From: Candidatus Nanopelagicus hibericus
GTDB taxonomy: Bacteria > Actinomycetota > Actinomycetes > Nanopelagicales > Nanopelagicaceae
Direction: 5' to 3'
Length of the DNA stretch: 64,000 bases
Assembly (NCBI RefSeq): GCF_002288005.1
Contig: NZ_CP016771.1
Location: forward strand, 1,159,089-1,223,088
The position numbers were made by a program, and so were the translations under genes. The first letter of the stretch is position 1. Each line of letters opens with the position of its first letter. Of the stretch, positions 25,876 through 33,948 are shown piece after piece. The notes beneath the pieces are model-generated. The model did no database searches. It had not been told where the DNA came from and saw only the letters and a program-made list of their open reading frames with translations.

Positions 25876-26703
25876 TTAGAAGAAGTAGAAATTAGTAATG
25901 GCCCCACTTGCGACCTGACGGACATAAACATCGGTTAAGGCAACACCAAATAGTGATACCCAAGCAAAATTAGGATGGTAATGATTTAACTTAGAAACAG
26001 TTGTCCACGCTTTATATCGAATCGGATGTTTAGAAAAGTTTTTCAGCCTGCCACCTAATGTGTGCCGGCAGGTGTGACAGGAAGCAGAGTAAAGCCAAAG
26101 CAGGGTGGCATTTGCAAGTAGGACTAATGTGCCAACACTCATGTGCCCCCATTGACCTTCTTCATTTTTAAATGCAATTACTGCGTCATAGGTCAAAATT
26201 ACATTTAGAACTAATCCAGCGTAGAAAAACCAACGATGGCCATTTTGTAATATCAACGGCGCTCTTGTTTCACCTGTGTATTTTTTATGTGGCTCAGCTA
26301 CTGCGCAAGCTGGCGGTGACATCCAAAAAGATCGGTAGTAGGCCTTGCGATAGTAGTAACAGGTCATTCTAAAACCAAGTGGGAATATTAAAATGAATAA
26401 TGAGGGTGAGATTAAAAGACCAAATAATGTAATGGAGCCAATTGGGGTTCCAAAGTGTGATGCCCCTTCAACACAAACTGTTGATAAGCATGGTGAGTAA
26501 AAAGGTGAAATTAAGGGCTCAGCAAAGTAATTTTTATTTTCAAATGCCCGAAAGGTTGCATAAATAACAAATAAAATTAAAACTGAAAATGTCATTAATG
26601 GCTGTAGCCACCAGCGATCTGTTCTTAAAGTTTTATCGGTAAGTAGGGCACGACCTGCGGAAAATACGCCAGTCTTTTGAACTTTGGAATCTAGCAATGC
26701 CAT
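25876..26703 (-). CDS. sdhC: succinate dehydrogenase membrane anchor subunit (Sdh1 type)
   Basis: 275 residues with five or more membrane spans. Conserved residues include the CYYYRKAYYRSFW segment and a HTCRHTLGGRLKNF motif with histidines suitable for haem ligation. This single larger anchor replaces separate SdhC and SdhD and is the form found in actinobacterial Sdh1 clusters. It passes electrons to menaquinone. It leads the sdhCAB operon, 3 bp before sdhA. The promoter is in the short gap beside tRNA-Ser(TGA). Confidence 0.9.
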   Translation of the reverse strand: MALLDSKVQKTGVFSAGRALLTDKTLRTDRWWLQPLMTFSVLILFVIYATFRAFENKNYFAEPLISPFYSPCLSTVCVEGASHFGTPIGSITLFGLLISPSLFILIFPLGFRMTCYYYRKAYYRSFWMSPPACAVAEPHKKYTGETRAPLILQNGHRWFFYAGLVLNVILTYDAVIAFKNEEGQWGHMSVGTLVLLANATLLWLYSASCHTCRHTLGGRLKNFSKHPIRYKAWTTVSKLNHYHPNFAWVSLFGVALTDVYVRQVASGAITNFYFF

Positions 26704-26786
26704 GCCTTAATTCTGCTCTCACAAAATCACTTATGCCACTTAAATGAGCGCATGAGTAATATGAAATCACACACAAAGAGCAACTC

Positions 26787-26872
26787 TGGCGGAGGGCGTG
26801 GGATTTGAACCCACGAAGGTTTCCCTTGCCGGTTTTCAAGACCGGTGCACTCGGCCACTATGCGAGCCCTCC
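26787..26872 (-). tRNA. tRNA-Ser(TGA)
   Basis: 86 nt including an encoded CCA. The acceptor stem is GGAGGGC/GCCCTCC, the anticodon stem CCGGT/ACCGG, and the loop CTTGAAA gives TGA. A long variable arm (CAAGGGAAACCTT) and the T-loop TTCAAAT are present. Seryl-tRNA synthetase is encoded just upstream on the same strand. Confidence 0.96.
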
Positions 26873-26931
26873 ATGGGCAAACTTACCTGCAATAGTGATA
26901 GCACCCAAAATTAAGCAATATTTATTGAAAG

Positions 26932-27765
26932 TTACTCGGGAAGTTCTAGCAACCTTTCAACCACTTTTGCCACACCATCTTCTTGATGTGGATCAGTTTG
27001 AAATTTCGCATACTTCATTAAATCTGGATGTCCATCAGCCATCGCCCAAGATCTACTTGACCAAGTGAGCATGGAAAAATCATTTGGATTATCACCAAAT
27101 GTCACGCAATCATCAGCTGTTAAACCATGGCGGGAAGCAACCTTGGCAAGCGTTGCACCTTTGCTAACACCATCTGCTGATATCTCAAGTAATGAATCAG
27201 TTGAGTTTGAATGGGTGACCGTTGCAATTCCAGTTAACTCTTTATTTGCTAATACCAACATCTCATCGGATGAGAACTCACTATTTTGACACCTTGCTAA
27301 TATTTTTAACGCAGGAGCGGTAATCACCTCTTCAATCTGGTCTACACCAACATTATCTGCGCCAATATCCCACCTTGGTACATATTTCTTTTCACGATGA
27401 AACTGTTGATTAACCTCAACCGCAAATGTTACTGGCGGTATCACTGTACGTAATCGCTTAACTGTTTCAAGTTGTGCTTCAACTGAAAAAAGCCACTGCT
27501 CTAAAATCTTTTCATTTAAAAAATCATAAAGCATTGCGCCATTGCCACAGATTCCAAGGCCAAAATTAAAGTTCTCTTTAATCTCGGCCATCCACCTAAT
27601 TGGGCGCCCAGTGACAAAGTAGATATGAATCCCAGCGGCATTTGCTGCCGTAAAAGCTATTTTTGTACGCTCCGATATAAATCCATAATTAGCAACAATT
27701 GTGCCATCTAGATCTGTGCCAATTAATTTAGGACGCCTGCCGGTAATAGTTTTTAAAACACTCAC
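26932..27765 (-). CDS. HAD superfamily (Cof-type) phosphatase
   Basis: 277 residues. HAD motif I is GTDLDGTIV (two Asp), motif II the Thr in YFVTGRP, and the C-terminal motif IV is [15 protein letters not shown]. The cap domain lies between, as in Cof-type IIB hydrolases that act on sugar phosphates or flavin/PLP precursors. The GTG start overlaps the serS stop by 4 bp (GTGA). The real substrate is unknown. Confidence 0.86.
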   Translation of the reverse strand: MSVLKTITGRRPKLIGTDLDGTIVANYGFISERTKIAFTAANAAGIHIYFVTGRPIRWMAEIKENFNFGLGICGNGAMLYDFLNEKILEQWLFSVEAQLETVKRLRTVIPPVTFAVEVNQQFHREKKYVPRWDIGADNVGVDQIEEVITAPALKILARCQNSEFSSDEMLVLANKELTGIATVTHSNSTDSLLEISADGVSKGATLAKVASRHGLTADDCVTFGDNPNDFSMLTWSSRSWAMADGHPDLMKYAKFQTDPHQEDGVAKVVERLLELPE

Positions 27766-29024
27766 GCTGGAACCAAAGTATCCATTCCAAGAAACGGAAT
27801 CAATGCCTTTGGCACCTTTACGGAGCCGTCTTTTTGTTGATGGTTCTCTAATATCGCCACTATTGTTCGAGGCACTGCCACCAATGTGCCGTTTAATGTA
27901 GCTACTGGTTTGGTTCCTTTTTCATCTTTATATCTAATGTTTAATCGCCTGGCTTGAAACTGGGTGCAGTTTGAGGTGCTGGTTACTTCACGATACTCAC
28001 CTTGGGTTGGAATCCAAGCCTCAATATCAAATTTGCGTGCTGCACTTGCTCCTAAATCACCACTTGCCACATCAATGACACGATATGGGATTTCAAGTGA
28101 ATTAAAGAACTCTTTCTCCCAGGCAAGTAATTTCTTATGCTCATCTTGTGCATCCTCTGGTTTACAAAATGTGAACATCTCAACCTTCTCAAATTGGTGA
28201 ACGCGAATAATGCCGCGAGTATCTTTTCCATAACTGCCCGCTTCTCTTCTAAAACATGGTGAGTAGCCAGCGTATCTAATCGGTAGTTGATCTAAAATCT
28301 CATCCATATGAAATGCTGCTAGTGCCACCTCAGATGTGCCTACAAGATATAACTCATCCTCTTTTAAATGATAAACATTTTCGGCGGCTTGTCCTAAAAA
28401 TCCAGTTCCTTCCATTGCCTCAGGTTTTACTAGAACTGGTGGAATTATTGGTGTAAAGCCAGATTTAACCGCTAATGAGATTGCATAATTTACTAACGCC
28501 AGCTCAAGTAGGGCGCCTGGACCAGTTAAATAATAGGAGCGAGCACCTGAAACCTTTGCACCACGTTCAATATCAATTGCTTTTATTACTTTACCGATCT
28601 CAACATGATCCCTCGGCTCAAACCCCTCCGCCTTGAAATCGCGAGGCTTTCCAACAGTTTCCAAAACTTTAAAATCTGCCTCACCGCCAATTGGCGCTGC
28701 TGGATCAATTAAATTTGCTATTAGCAGGCCGGCTTTATTTGCATCAACTTCAGCATCCGCTCGCTTTGCATCCGCCGCCTTTACCGATGTCGCTAGCTTT
28801 TTAGCAATCTCTAAAAGCTTTTCCTTTTCACCGCCACTTGCTGCGCCCACTGATTTAGATAATGTGTTTTGTTCAGCTCGCAATTTTTCAAACTCTGCAA
28901 TTGCTTCCCGACGCACATCATCTGCTTTTAGTAATTTATCAACTATGCCAACATCTTCACCGCGCGCTTTTTGCGAGGCTTTAAATGCCTCTGGATTCTC
29001 CCGAAGTGCTTTTAAATCGATCAT
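27762..29024 (-). CDS. serS: seryl-tRNA synthetase
   Basis: 420 residues. The N-terminal ~100 form the coiled-coil arm that binds the long variable arm of tRNA-Ser. Class II motif 2 is [20 protein letters not shown], followed by HQFEKVEMF. Motif 3 is [20 protein letters not shown]. The tRNA-Ser(TGA) gene lies downstream on the same strand. ATG start at 29024. Length is normal. Confidence 0.97.
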   Translation of the reverse strand: MIDLKALRENPEAFKASQKARGEDVGIVDKLLKADDVRREAIAEFEKLRAEQNTLSKSVGAASGGEKEKLLEIAKKLATSVKAADAKRADAEVDANKAGLLIANLIDPAAPIGGEADFKVLETVGKPRDFKAEGFEPRDHVEIGKVIKAIDIERGAKVSGARSYYLTGPGALLELALVNYAISLAVKSGFTPIIPPVLVKPEAMEGTGFLGQAAENVYHLKEDELYLVGTSEVALAAFHMDEILDQLPIRYAGYSPCFRREAGSYGKDTRGIIRVHQFEKVEMFTFCKPEDAQDEHKKLLAWEKEFFNSLEIPYRVIDVASGDLGASAARKFDIEAWIPTQGEYREVTSTSNCTQFQARRLNIRYKDEKGTKPVATLNGTLVAVPRTIVAILENHQQKDGSVKVPKALIPFLGMDTLVPA

Positions 29025-29042
29025 ATGAAAGTAGCCTACCGA

Positions 29043-29873
29043 TTACTTTGCTTGGGGATAGGAACCTAGAAAACGAATATCATCACAAATTTGCTTAAGC
29101 CCGACTAAGGCAGCAGATACCCCGGACTCATCAATATGGCCTTCGACATCAATTATGAAGTGGTAGTGACCAAGTTCAATACCGGTTGGTCTGCTTTGGA
29201 TAAAGGTCAAATTGATTTGGTGTTTTGCAAACTCATTTAATATCTCAAGCAAGGCTCCGGCATGATCAATATCAATAAAGACAGCAAGTGATGTTCGATC
29301 CTTTCCTGTTGCTGCTGGTGTTTGACCTGGTTTTTCCACCACGACAAATCTTGTTACCGCACCTTGGTTATCGCCAATATTTTCGGCTAAAACTTTTAAT
29401 CCATAGTTTTTTGCAGCAATAGGAGCGGCAATTGCGGCGTCGTAATCACCTTTACTTAAACCCTTTGCTGCCGCTGCAGTAGATGATGTTTCAATCAACT
29501 GAGCATATGGAAAGTTTTTTGCAATATAGCTTCGGCATTGTGCTTCAGCGTGTGGGTGAGTGGCAATAGATTTGATCTCATTTGGATTAGTTTTATCAAG
29601 ACTCATCAGTGAGAAGGTAACTGGCAATGTTGTCTCAGCTGTTATTACTAATGGCTCTCCAATTGCCAACTCATCTAAGGTCCTTGCTACTACACCCTCA
29701 ACTGAGTTTTCAATTGGCACTAAAGCTTTTTGGCACTCACCATTTCTTACTGAATTTAGTGCTGCAGTGACATTTGCATAAGCAATTAACTGATCACTTT
29801 TTTCTGAAATCTTTATTAACGCCGCCTCGGTAAATGTTGCAGCTGGGCCAAGATAGGCGTACTTAATTGACAT
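29043..29873 (-). CDS. pheA: prephenate dehydratase
   Basis: 276 residues. The PDT domain starts YAYLGPAATFTEAAL and has VPIENSVEG and the catalytic TRFVVV motif. A C-terminal ACT domain (from about residue 195) includes HAGALLEILNEF and SRPTGIELGHYHF, whose GALV/ESRP-type positions bind phenylalanine for feedback control. It converts prephenate to phenylpyruvate. It is 3 bp from the GDPD gene upstream and 18 bp from serS, as in other Actinobacteria. Confidence 0.95.
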   Translation of the reverse strand: MSIKYAYLGPAATFTEAALIKISEKSDQLIAYANVTAALNSVRNGECQKALVPIENSVEGVVARTLDELAIGEPLVITAETTLPVTFSLMSLDKTNPNEIKSIATHPHAEAQCRSYIAKNFPYAQLIETSSTAAAAKGLSKGDYDAAIAAPIAAKNYGLKVLAENIGDNQGAVTRFVVVEKPGQTPAATGKDRTSLAVFIDIDHAGALLEILNEFAKHQINLTFIQSRPTGIELGHYHFIIDVEGHIDESGVSAALVGLKQICDDIRFLGSYPQAK

Positions 29874-29876
29874 GGG

Positions 29877-30563
29877 TTAAGAGTAGCCGAGTGATCCTCG
29901 TGCTCGTGCTGGGTAATCCGTCATCACCGCATAAACTCCAAGTTGTTGACAAAGTTTTAGATCATTTGGCTCATTCACTGTAAAAACCATTACCTTTTTA
30001 CCCTTCTTGATTTGATTCGCCACAAAAGATGGCTCATTTCGGATAATTTTTATATTCACCACAATAATTGATGTGGGATTTAAGTGTGAAAAAATTTTGT
30101 GCTGAATCAAATATCCACTACTAAAGCCGCCCTGCTTATTTCTTAAGGTAGCAAGGTATGAAAAAGAGATTAGAAATACCTTGATTTTGCTCTCCTGTAT
30201 TTTTTTAACGTTTTCCGTCAACAGCTTATGAACTCGTTTTTCAATTGCTCCTGCACTTGGCACTGGATGCTTTGATTCAATTACTAGATCTTTTTTGTTG
30301 CTTATGGCCAAATCTAATAATTGATCCAACCGATATGGGTTTACAGCCAGCTTTAGCTCTTGATAGGTGGTTTTTGCAATTTCAAGTGAGTGAGTCGAAA
30401 GCCTGTTGGTATTACTATCGTGATAACAAATTATTTGATGATCTTTTGTCAGCCGCACATCACATTCAAAACCATCAGTTCCTTGCGAAATAGCTGCTAA
30501 ATAGGCAGCTTGTGTACCTTCGGGAAATTCACCGCTGGCACCGCGGTGGGCGTAGATCAACAT
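29877..30563 (-). CDS. glycerophosphodiester phosphodiesterase family protein
   Basis: 228 residues of a TIM-barrel GDPD. The catalytic motif is YAHRGASGEFPEGTQAA, followed by GFECDVRLTKDHQIICYHD with the metal-binding Glu/Asp and second His. It hydrolyses glycerophosphodiesters to glycerol-3-phosphate and an alcohol. No signal peptide is visible, so a cytoplasmic enzyme. It is divergent from pstP, with about 50 bp between starts. Confidence 0.93.
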   Translation of the reverse strand: MLIYAHRGASGEFPEGTQAAYLAAISQGTDGFECDVRLTKDHQIICYHDSNTNRLSTHSLEIAKTTYQELKLAVNPYRLDQLLDLAISNKKDLVIESKHPVPSAGAIEKRVHKLLTENVKKIQESKIKVFLISFSYLATLRNKQGGFSSGYLIQHKIFSHLNPTSIIVVNIKIIRNEPSFVANQIKKGKKVMVFTVNEPNDLKLCQQLGVYAVMTDYPARARGSLGYS

Positions 30564-30614
30564 TTGTCGGGCGCCCTTTCATTATCAAATCAAATCTGTG
30601 GTGAGATTGGCTCT

Positions 30615-31391
30615 ATGAAATGGCAGTTTAACTCCTTTGCACAGACAGATCTTGGTTTAGTTAGAGGCGGCAATGAAGATTCAGCCATTGTTTGCAGTAA
30701 TTTAATTGCGGTAGCAGATGGCATGGGTGGTCATGCCGGTGGTGAGGTGGCATCTGCAATTGCGATAAATGCCTTAGAACAAATACTGCCAATTATCTCT
30801 GATCTAGAACTTGAAATATTCTCCCGTGAAGATTTATTTCTAAATATCACCTACGATATTGATCGACAAATATTAGAAAAAAGTAAGTTGCAACCAGATC
30901 TATCTGGCATGGGCACCACCTTAACTGCGCTGAGTATTTTGGATAAAAACATTGAATTACTCCATATTGGCGATTCACGTTGTTATCGCTATCGAGACAA
31001 AAAACTTGAACAATTAAGTTATGACCACACCGTGATGCAAGAGTTATTAGATCAGGGAAGGCTTACACCAGATGAGGTATTTGATCATCCGCAACGCTCC
31101 TTACTCACCCAAGCATTAATGGGGGACTCAGGTCTTGATCCTGTATTAGTAAGTTATGAGATAAAAAAGGGAGATAAATTTCTGCTGTGCAGTGATGGCT
31201 TAACAAATGTGTTATCAAATTATGAGATAAGTAAGATCATTGAGGCAAATGAGGATAACAAGGTTGCTGCAGCTTTGATTGCTGAGGTTTTATCAAAGGG
31301 TGCACCAGATAACATCACAATTATCTGGAGTGAAATAGTTGAGGGTAAACAAGATAATTTTATTAAAAAATTAGGTGCGGCTAATGAATAG
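30615..31391 (+). CDS. PP2C-type protein phosphatase (PstP-like)
   Basis: 258 residues starting at MKWQFNSFAQTDLGL; the frame extends further upstream but that part runs antisense to the GDPD gene, so ATG 30615 is chosen. Metal-binding motifs are RGGNEDS, ADGMGGHAGG, LLCSDGLTN and APDNIT, a complete PP2C set. Mycobacterial PstP has a C-terminal membrane anchor and extracellular part; this protein stops after the catalytic domain, so it is soluble. It overlaps the kinase gene by 8 bp and should dephosphorylate PknB and its targets. Confidence 0.92.
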   Translation: MKWQFNSFAQTDLGLVRGGNEDSAIVCSNLIAVADGMGGHAGGEVASAIAINALEQILPIISDLELEIFSREDLFLNITYDIDRQILEKSKLQPDLSGMGTTLTALSILDKNIELLHIGDSRCYRYRDKKLEQLSYDHTVMQELLDQGRLTPDEVFDHPQRSLLTQALMGDSGLDPVLVSYEIKKGDKFLLCSDGLTNVLSNYEISKIIEANEDNKVAAALIAEVLSKGAPDNITIIWSEIVEGKQDNFIKKLGAANE

Positions 31392-32928
31392 TGGAATCAG
31401 TAAATTATCCAACGGTAGATACACAGTTGGTGAAATGATCGGCACCGGCGGTATGGCCGATGTTTATCTCGGCAAAGACACCAGATTAGATCGAGATGTT
31501 GCAATAAAAGTATTACGCCGTGACTTAGCAAAGGATCCAGCCTTTGTTGCTAGATTTAAAAAAGAGGCGTTAGCTGCTGGAGGTTTAAATCATCCTGGAA
31601 TTGTGGCGGTTTATGACTCTGGGGAAGAAAATAATTCTCCTTACATTGTGATGGAGTTGGTAAGTGGTGTAACCCTTAGACAAATGATTTTAGATGAACA
31701 AATTTCACCACAGCGCACTCTAGAAATTATTAAAGGAATATTACAAGCACTTGATTACTCACATAGTAAGTCAATTGTGCACCGAGATGTAAAGCCTGGA
31801 AATATTATGATTACTGACTCTGGTGATATCAAGGTAATGGATTTTGGTATTGCAAGAGCAACTGGTGATATTGGTGCGACGATGACAAGTACTTGGAATG
31901 TGGTTGGTACTGCGCAATACCTCTCACCCGAGCAGGCAACGGGTGAGGTAGCTGATGGCAGGAGTGATCTTTATTCACTAGGTTGTGTGATGTATGAATT
32001 ACTAACAGGCACACCACCATTTACTGGTGACACTCCAGTTTCAGTTGCTTATCAACATGTTTCATCACCAATTATCCCCGCCTCACAAATTAAGCCAGGG
32101 ATTGACCCAAATATTGATCGGATGCTTGAGGTTGTATTGGCAAAAGATCCCACTCACAGATACCAGGATGCAAAAGCAATGTTGGCAGATTTAGAGCATG
32201 TAATAAAAGGTGAGCCAGTTACTACCAAAATTAAAAAGATATTTCCTCGTCGCAAATTAATTACCAGAGCTGCTCTGCTGCTTTCAGTTTTAGCCATAAT
32301 TACATTCACCTATATTTCTACTTCACCAGATGGTGTGACGGTTAAGGTTGCAAATGTGGTCGGCTTAACTGAAGATGAGGCAAGAGCCTTACTAAAAAAC
32401 TTTAATATCAATGTTGAGCGAGCACCTAACGCAAAAATCCCAATTGATCGAGTTGCATCTCAACTACCACTTGCCACCGCCGATGCGGTTGCTGGCAGTA
32501 GTGTCACATTAACTATTTCAGATGGACCAGGAAATACCACTGTTCCTGTTGGATTAATTGGCCTTTCACTGGAGGAGGCAAGATATAAATTAACCTCAGC
32601 AGGTTTGCTTATCGCCCAAACTATTGCGGTTGATTCAGATCAAGCACCTGGAGTTGTAATCAGTATTAACCCAACCCCCGGCACCACTATTACAGCCGGA
32701 AGTGGTGTGACCCTAGAGATTGCAAGTGGAAATGTGCAGGTACCATCCTTAGTTGGATTAAATGAGATTGGCGCTAAAACTGTATTAACCCAGGCAGGGT
32801 TTCTAATTAGGGAGATTTCTGCATACGACCCAAATAAGCCAATAGGTGAAATTCTTGCTCAAGCACCAGAGGGTGGTGCTACAAAAACAATTGGCAGTAT
32901 TGTGACAATTACTATCAATAAAAATTAA
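31384..32928 (+). CDS. pknB: PASTA-domain Ser/Thr protein kinase (PknB/Stk1)
   Basis: 514 residues from ATG 31384; a GTG 9 bases earlier is possible. Kinase motifs: glycine loop GTGGMADVY, K42, HRDVKPGN with D135, and DFGIAR with D153. A basic juxtamembrane stretch precedes one membrane span at about 298-316. Three extracellular PASTA repeats follow (about 325-390, 391-456, 457-514). Such kinases sense muropeptides or lipid II and control growth and CwlM/MurJ. Mycobacterial PknB has four PASTA repeats. Its stop overlaps the convergent pabA by 4 bp. Confidence 0.95.
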   Translation: MNSGISKLSNGRYTVGEMIGTGGMADVYLGKDTRLDRDVAIKVLRRDLAKDPAFVARFKKEALAAGGLNHPGIVAVYDSGEENNSPYIVMELVSGVTLRQMILDEQISPQRTLEIIKGILQALDYSHSKSIVHRDVKPGNIMITDSGDIKVMDFGIARATGDIGATMTSTWNVVGTAQYLSPEQATGEVADGRSDLYSLGCVMYELLTGTPPFTGDTPVSVAYQHVSSPIIPASQIKPGIDPNIDRMLEVVLAKDPTHRYQDAKAMLADLEHVIKGEPVTTKIKKIFPRRKLITRAALLLSVLAIITFTYISTSPDGVTVKVANVVGLTEDEARALLKNFNINVERAPNAKIPIDRVASQLPLATADAVAGSSVTLTISDGPGNTTVPVGLIGLSLEEARYKLTSAGLLIAQTIAVDSDQAPGVVISINPTPGTTITAGSGVTLEIASGNVQVPSLVGLNEIGAKTVLTQAGFLIREISAYDPNKPIGEILAQAPEGGATKTIGSIVTITINKN

Positions 32929-33563
32929 GCTTTTATTACTACCGGAGATAATCCTTCAGATCTAGCGCGAGCGCCCTTATCGCCACAGATTTCTAACCAA
33001 TTACCAATCATTTGATAACCATGTTCAGTTAAAACTGATTCGGGATGAAACTGCACACCACAAATTGGTAATGTTTTATGTTGCAGCGCCATTACTACGC
33101 CAGACTCTGTAGCACCGGTTATTTCAATCTCACTAGGCAAGGTGTCTTTCTCAATCGCAAGTGAGTGGTAGCGAGTTGCGGTAAATGGGGATGGAATATT
33201 TTCTAATACTGATATATTTTTATGGGTAACAACAGAAGTTTTGCCATGTAATAGCTCTGGCGCCCTGGAAACAGTTGCGCCATATGCAACACCTATTGCT
33301 TGATGGCCAAGACAAACACCAAGCAGTGGAATCTTTTTTTCGGCGCAGTACTTAACAAGTTCAACACTTATGCCAGCACCTTGCGGTGTGCCAGGACCGG
33401 GGGAGATTAACACCCCATCATATTTATCTGCCTCACTCACTTTGATCTCATCATTTCGCACCACAGTGCATTGGGCTCCTAATTGTTGTAGATACTGAAC
33501 TAGGTTAAAAACAAATGAGTCGTAGTTATCAATAACTAGGATTTTGCGAGAGGTGGTGCTCAT
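32925..33563 (-). CDS. pabA: aminodeoxychorismate/anthranilate synthase glutaminase component
   Basis: 212 residues of a class I glutamine amidotransferase. The oxyanion and nucleophile motifs are ISPGPGTPQGAG and LLGVCLGHQAIG, with the Cys of GVCLGHQ. The His-Glu pair is in VQFHPESVLTEHG. It provides ammonia for p-aminobenzoate (folate) or anthranilate (tryptophan). The position between pknB and crgA matches Rv0013 (annotated TrpG). The partner synthase is not in the window, so the choice between the two pathways is open. Confidence 0.9.
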   Translation of the reverse strand: MSTTSRKILVIDNYDSFVFNLVQYLQQLGAQCTVVRNDEIKVSEADKYDGVLISPGPGTPQGAGISVELVKYCAEKKIPLLGVCLGHQAIGVAYGATVSRAPELLHGKTSVVTHKNISVLENIPSPFTATRYHSLAIEKDTLPSEIEITGATESGVVMALQHKTLPICGVQFHPESVLTEHGYQMIGNWLEICGDKGARARSEGLSPVVIKA

Positions 33564-33590
33564 AGGCTAATTGTGTAGTAATCTGCTGCC

Positions 33591-33860
33591 ATGCCGAAGT
33601 CAAAAGTGCGCGATAAGGTCCGCAAGCAAAAGAAGGTTGCCCCAGCCGTTGAGCAGTTTGCGGCTGAGGATGAGAAGTTAGAGAGCCCAAGCTGGCTTGC
33701 CCCAGTAATGGTCGCCAACTTCATCTTGGGACTTATTTGGATCGTAATTTTCTATATCTCTGGCACTAACTACCCGATTCCAGGCATTGGAGCTTGGAAT
33801 ATGTTGGTTGGTTTTGGCTTTGTGGGTATCGGCTTTTCACTCGCCACCCGCTGGTACTAA
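33591..33860 (+). CDS. crgA: cell division protein CrgA
   Basis: 89 residues with a basic N-terminus (MPKSKVRDKVRKQKK) and two membrane spans, one around WLAPVMVANFILGLIWIVIF and one near the C-terminus ending ATRWY. This is the CrgA family of Actinobacteria, which helps assemble the FtsZ/FtsI/FtsQ division complex. It lies divergent from pabA with 27 bp between starts, as in mycobacteria. Confidence 0.93.
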   Translation: MPKSKVRDKVRKQKKVAPAVEQFAAEDEKLESPSWLAPVMVANFILGLIWIVIFYISGTNYPIPGIGAWNMLVGFGFVGIGFSLATRWY

Positions 33861-33948
33861 TTACAACACTGTAATTCTCCACACGGTGGATAAGTGTTGT
33901 GGATAACTTTTAACCCTTAAGACTGAGTCACTCGCCTACCCTTAAGCC
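33861..33948. promoter_or_regulatory. nested inverted repeat with DnaA-box-like sites
   Basis: ACAACACT at 33863-33870 pairs perfectly with AGTGTTGT at 33893-33900, and inside it TCCAC/GTGGA is a second perfect 5-bp stem around 3 bases. A perfect DnaA box TGTGGATAA lies at 33898-33906 and a one-mismatch copy (GGTGGATAA) at 33886-33894. It could be the crgA terminator, but no long T-run follows. DnaA-controlled expression of the flanking genes is possible but unproven. Confidence 0.5.
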
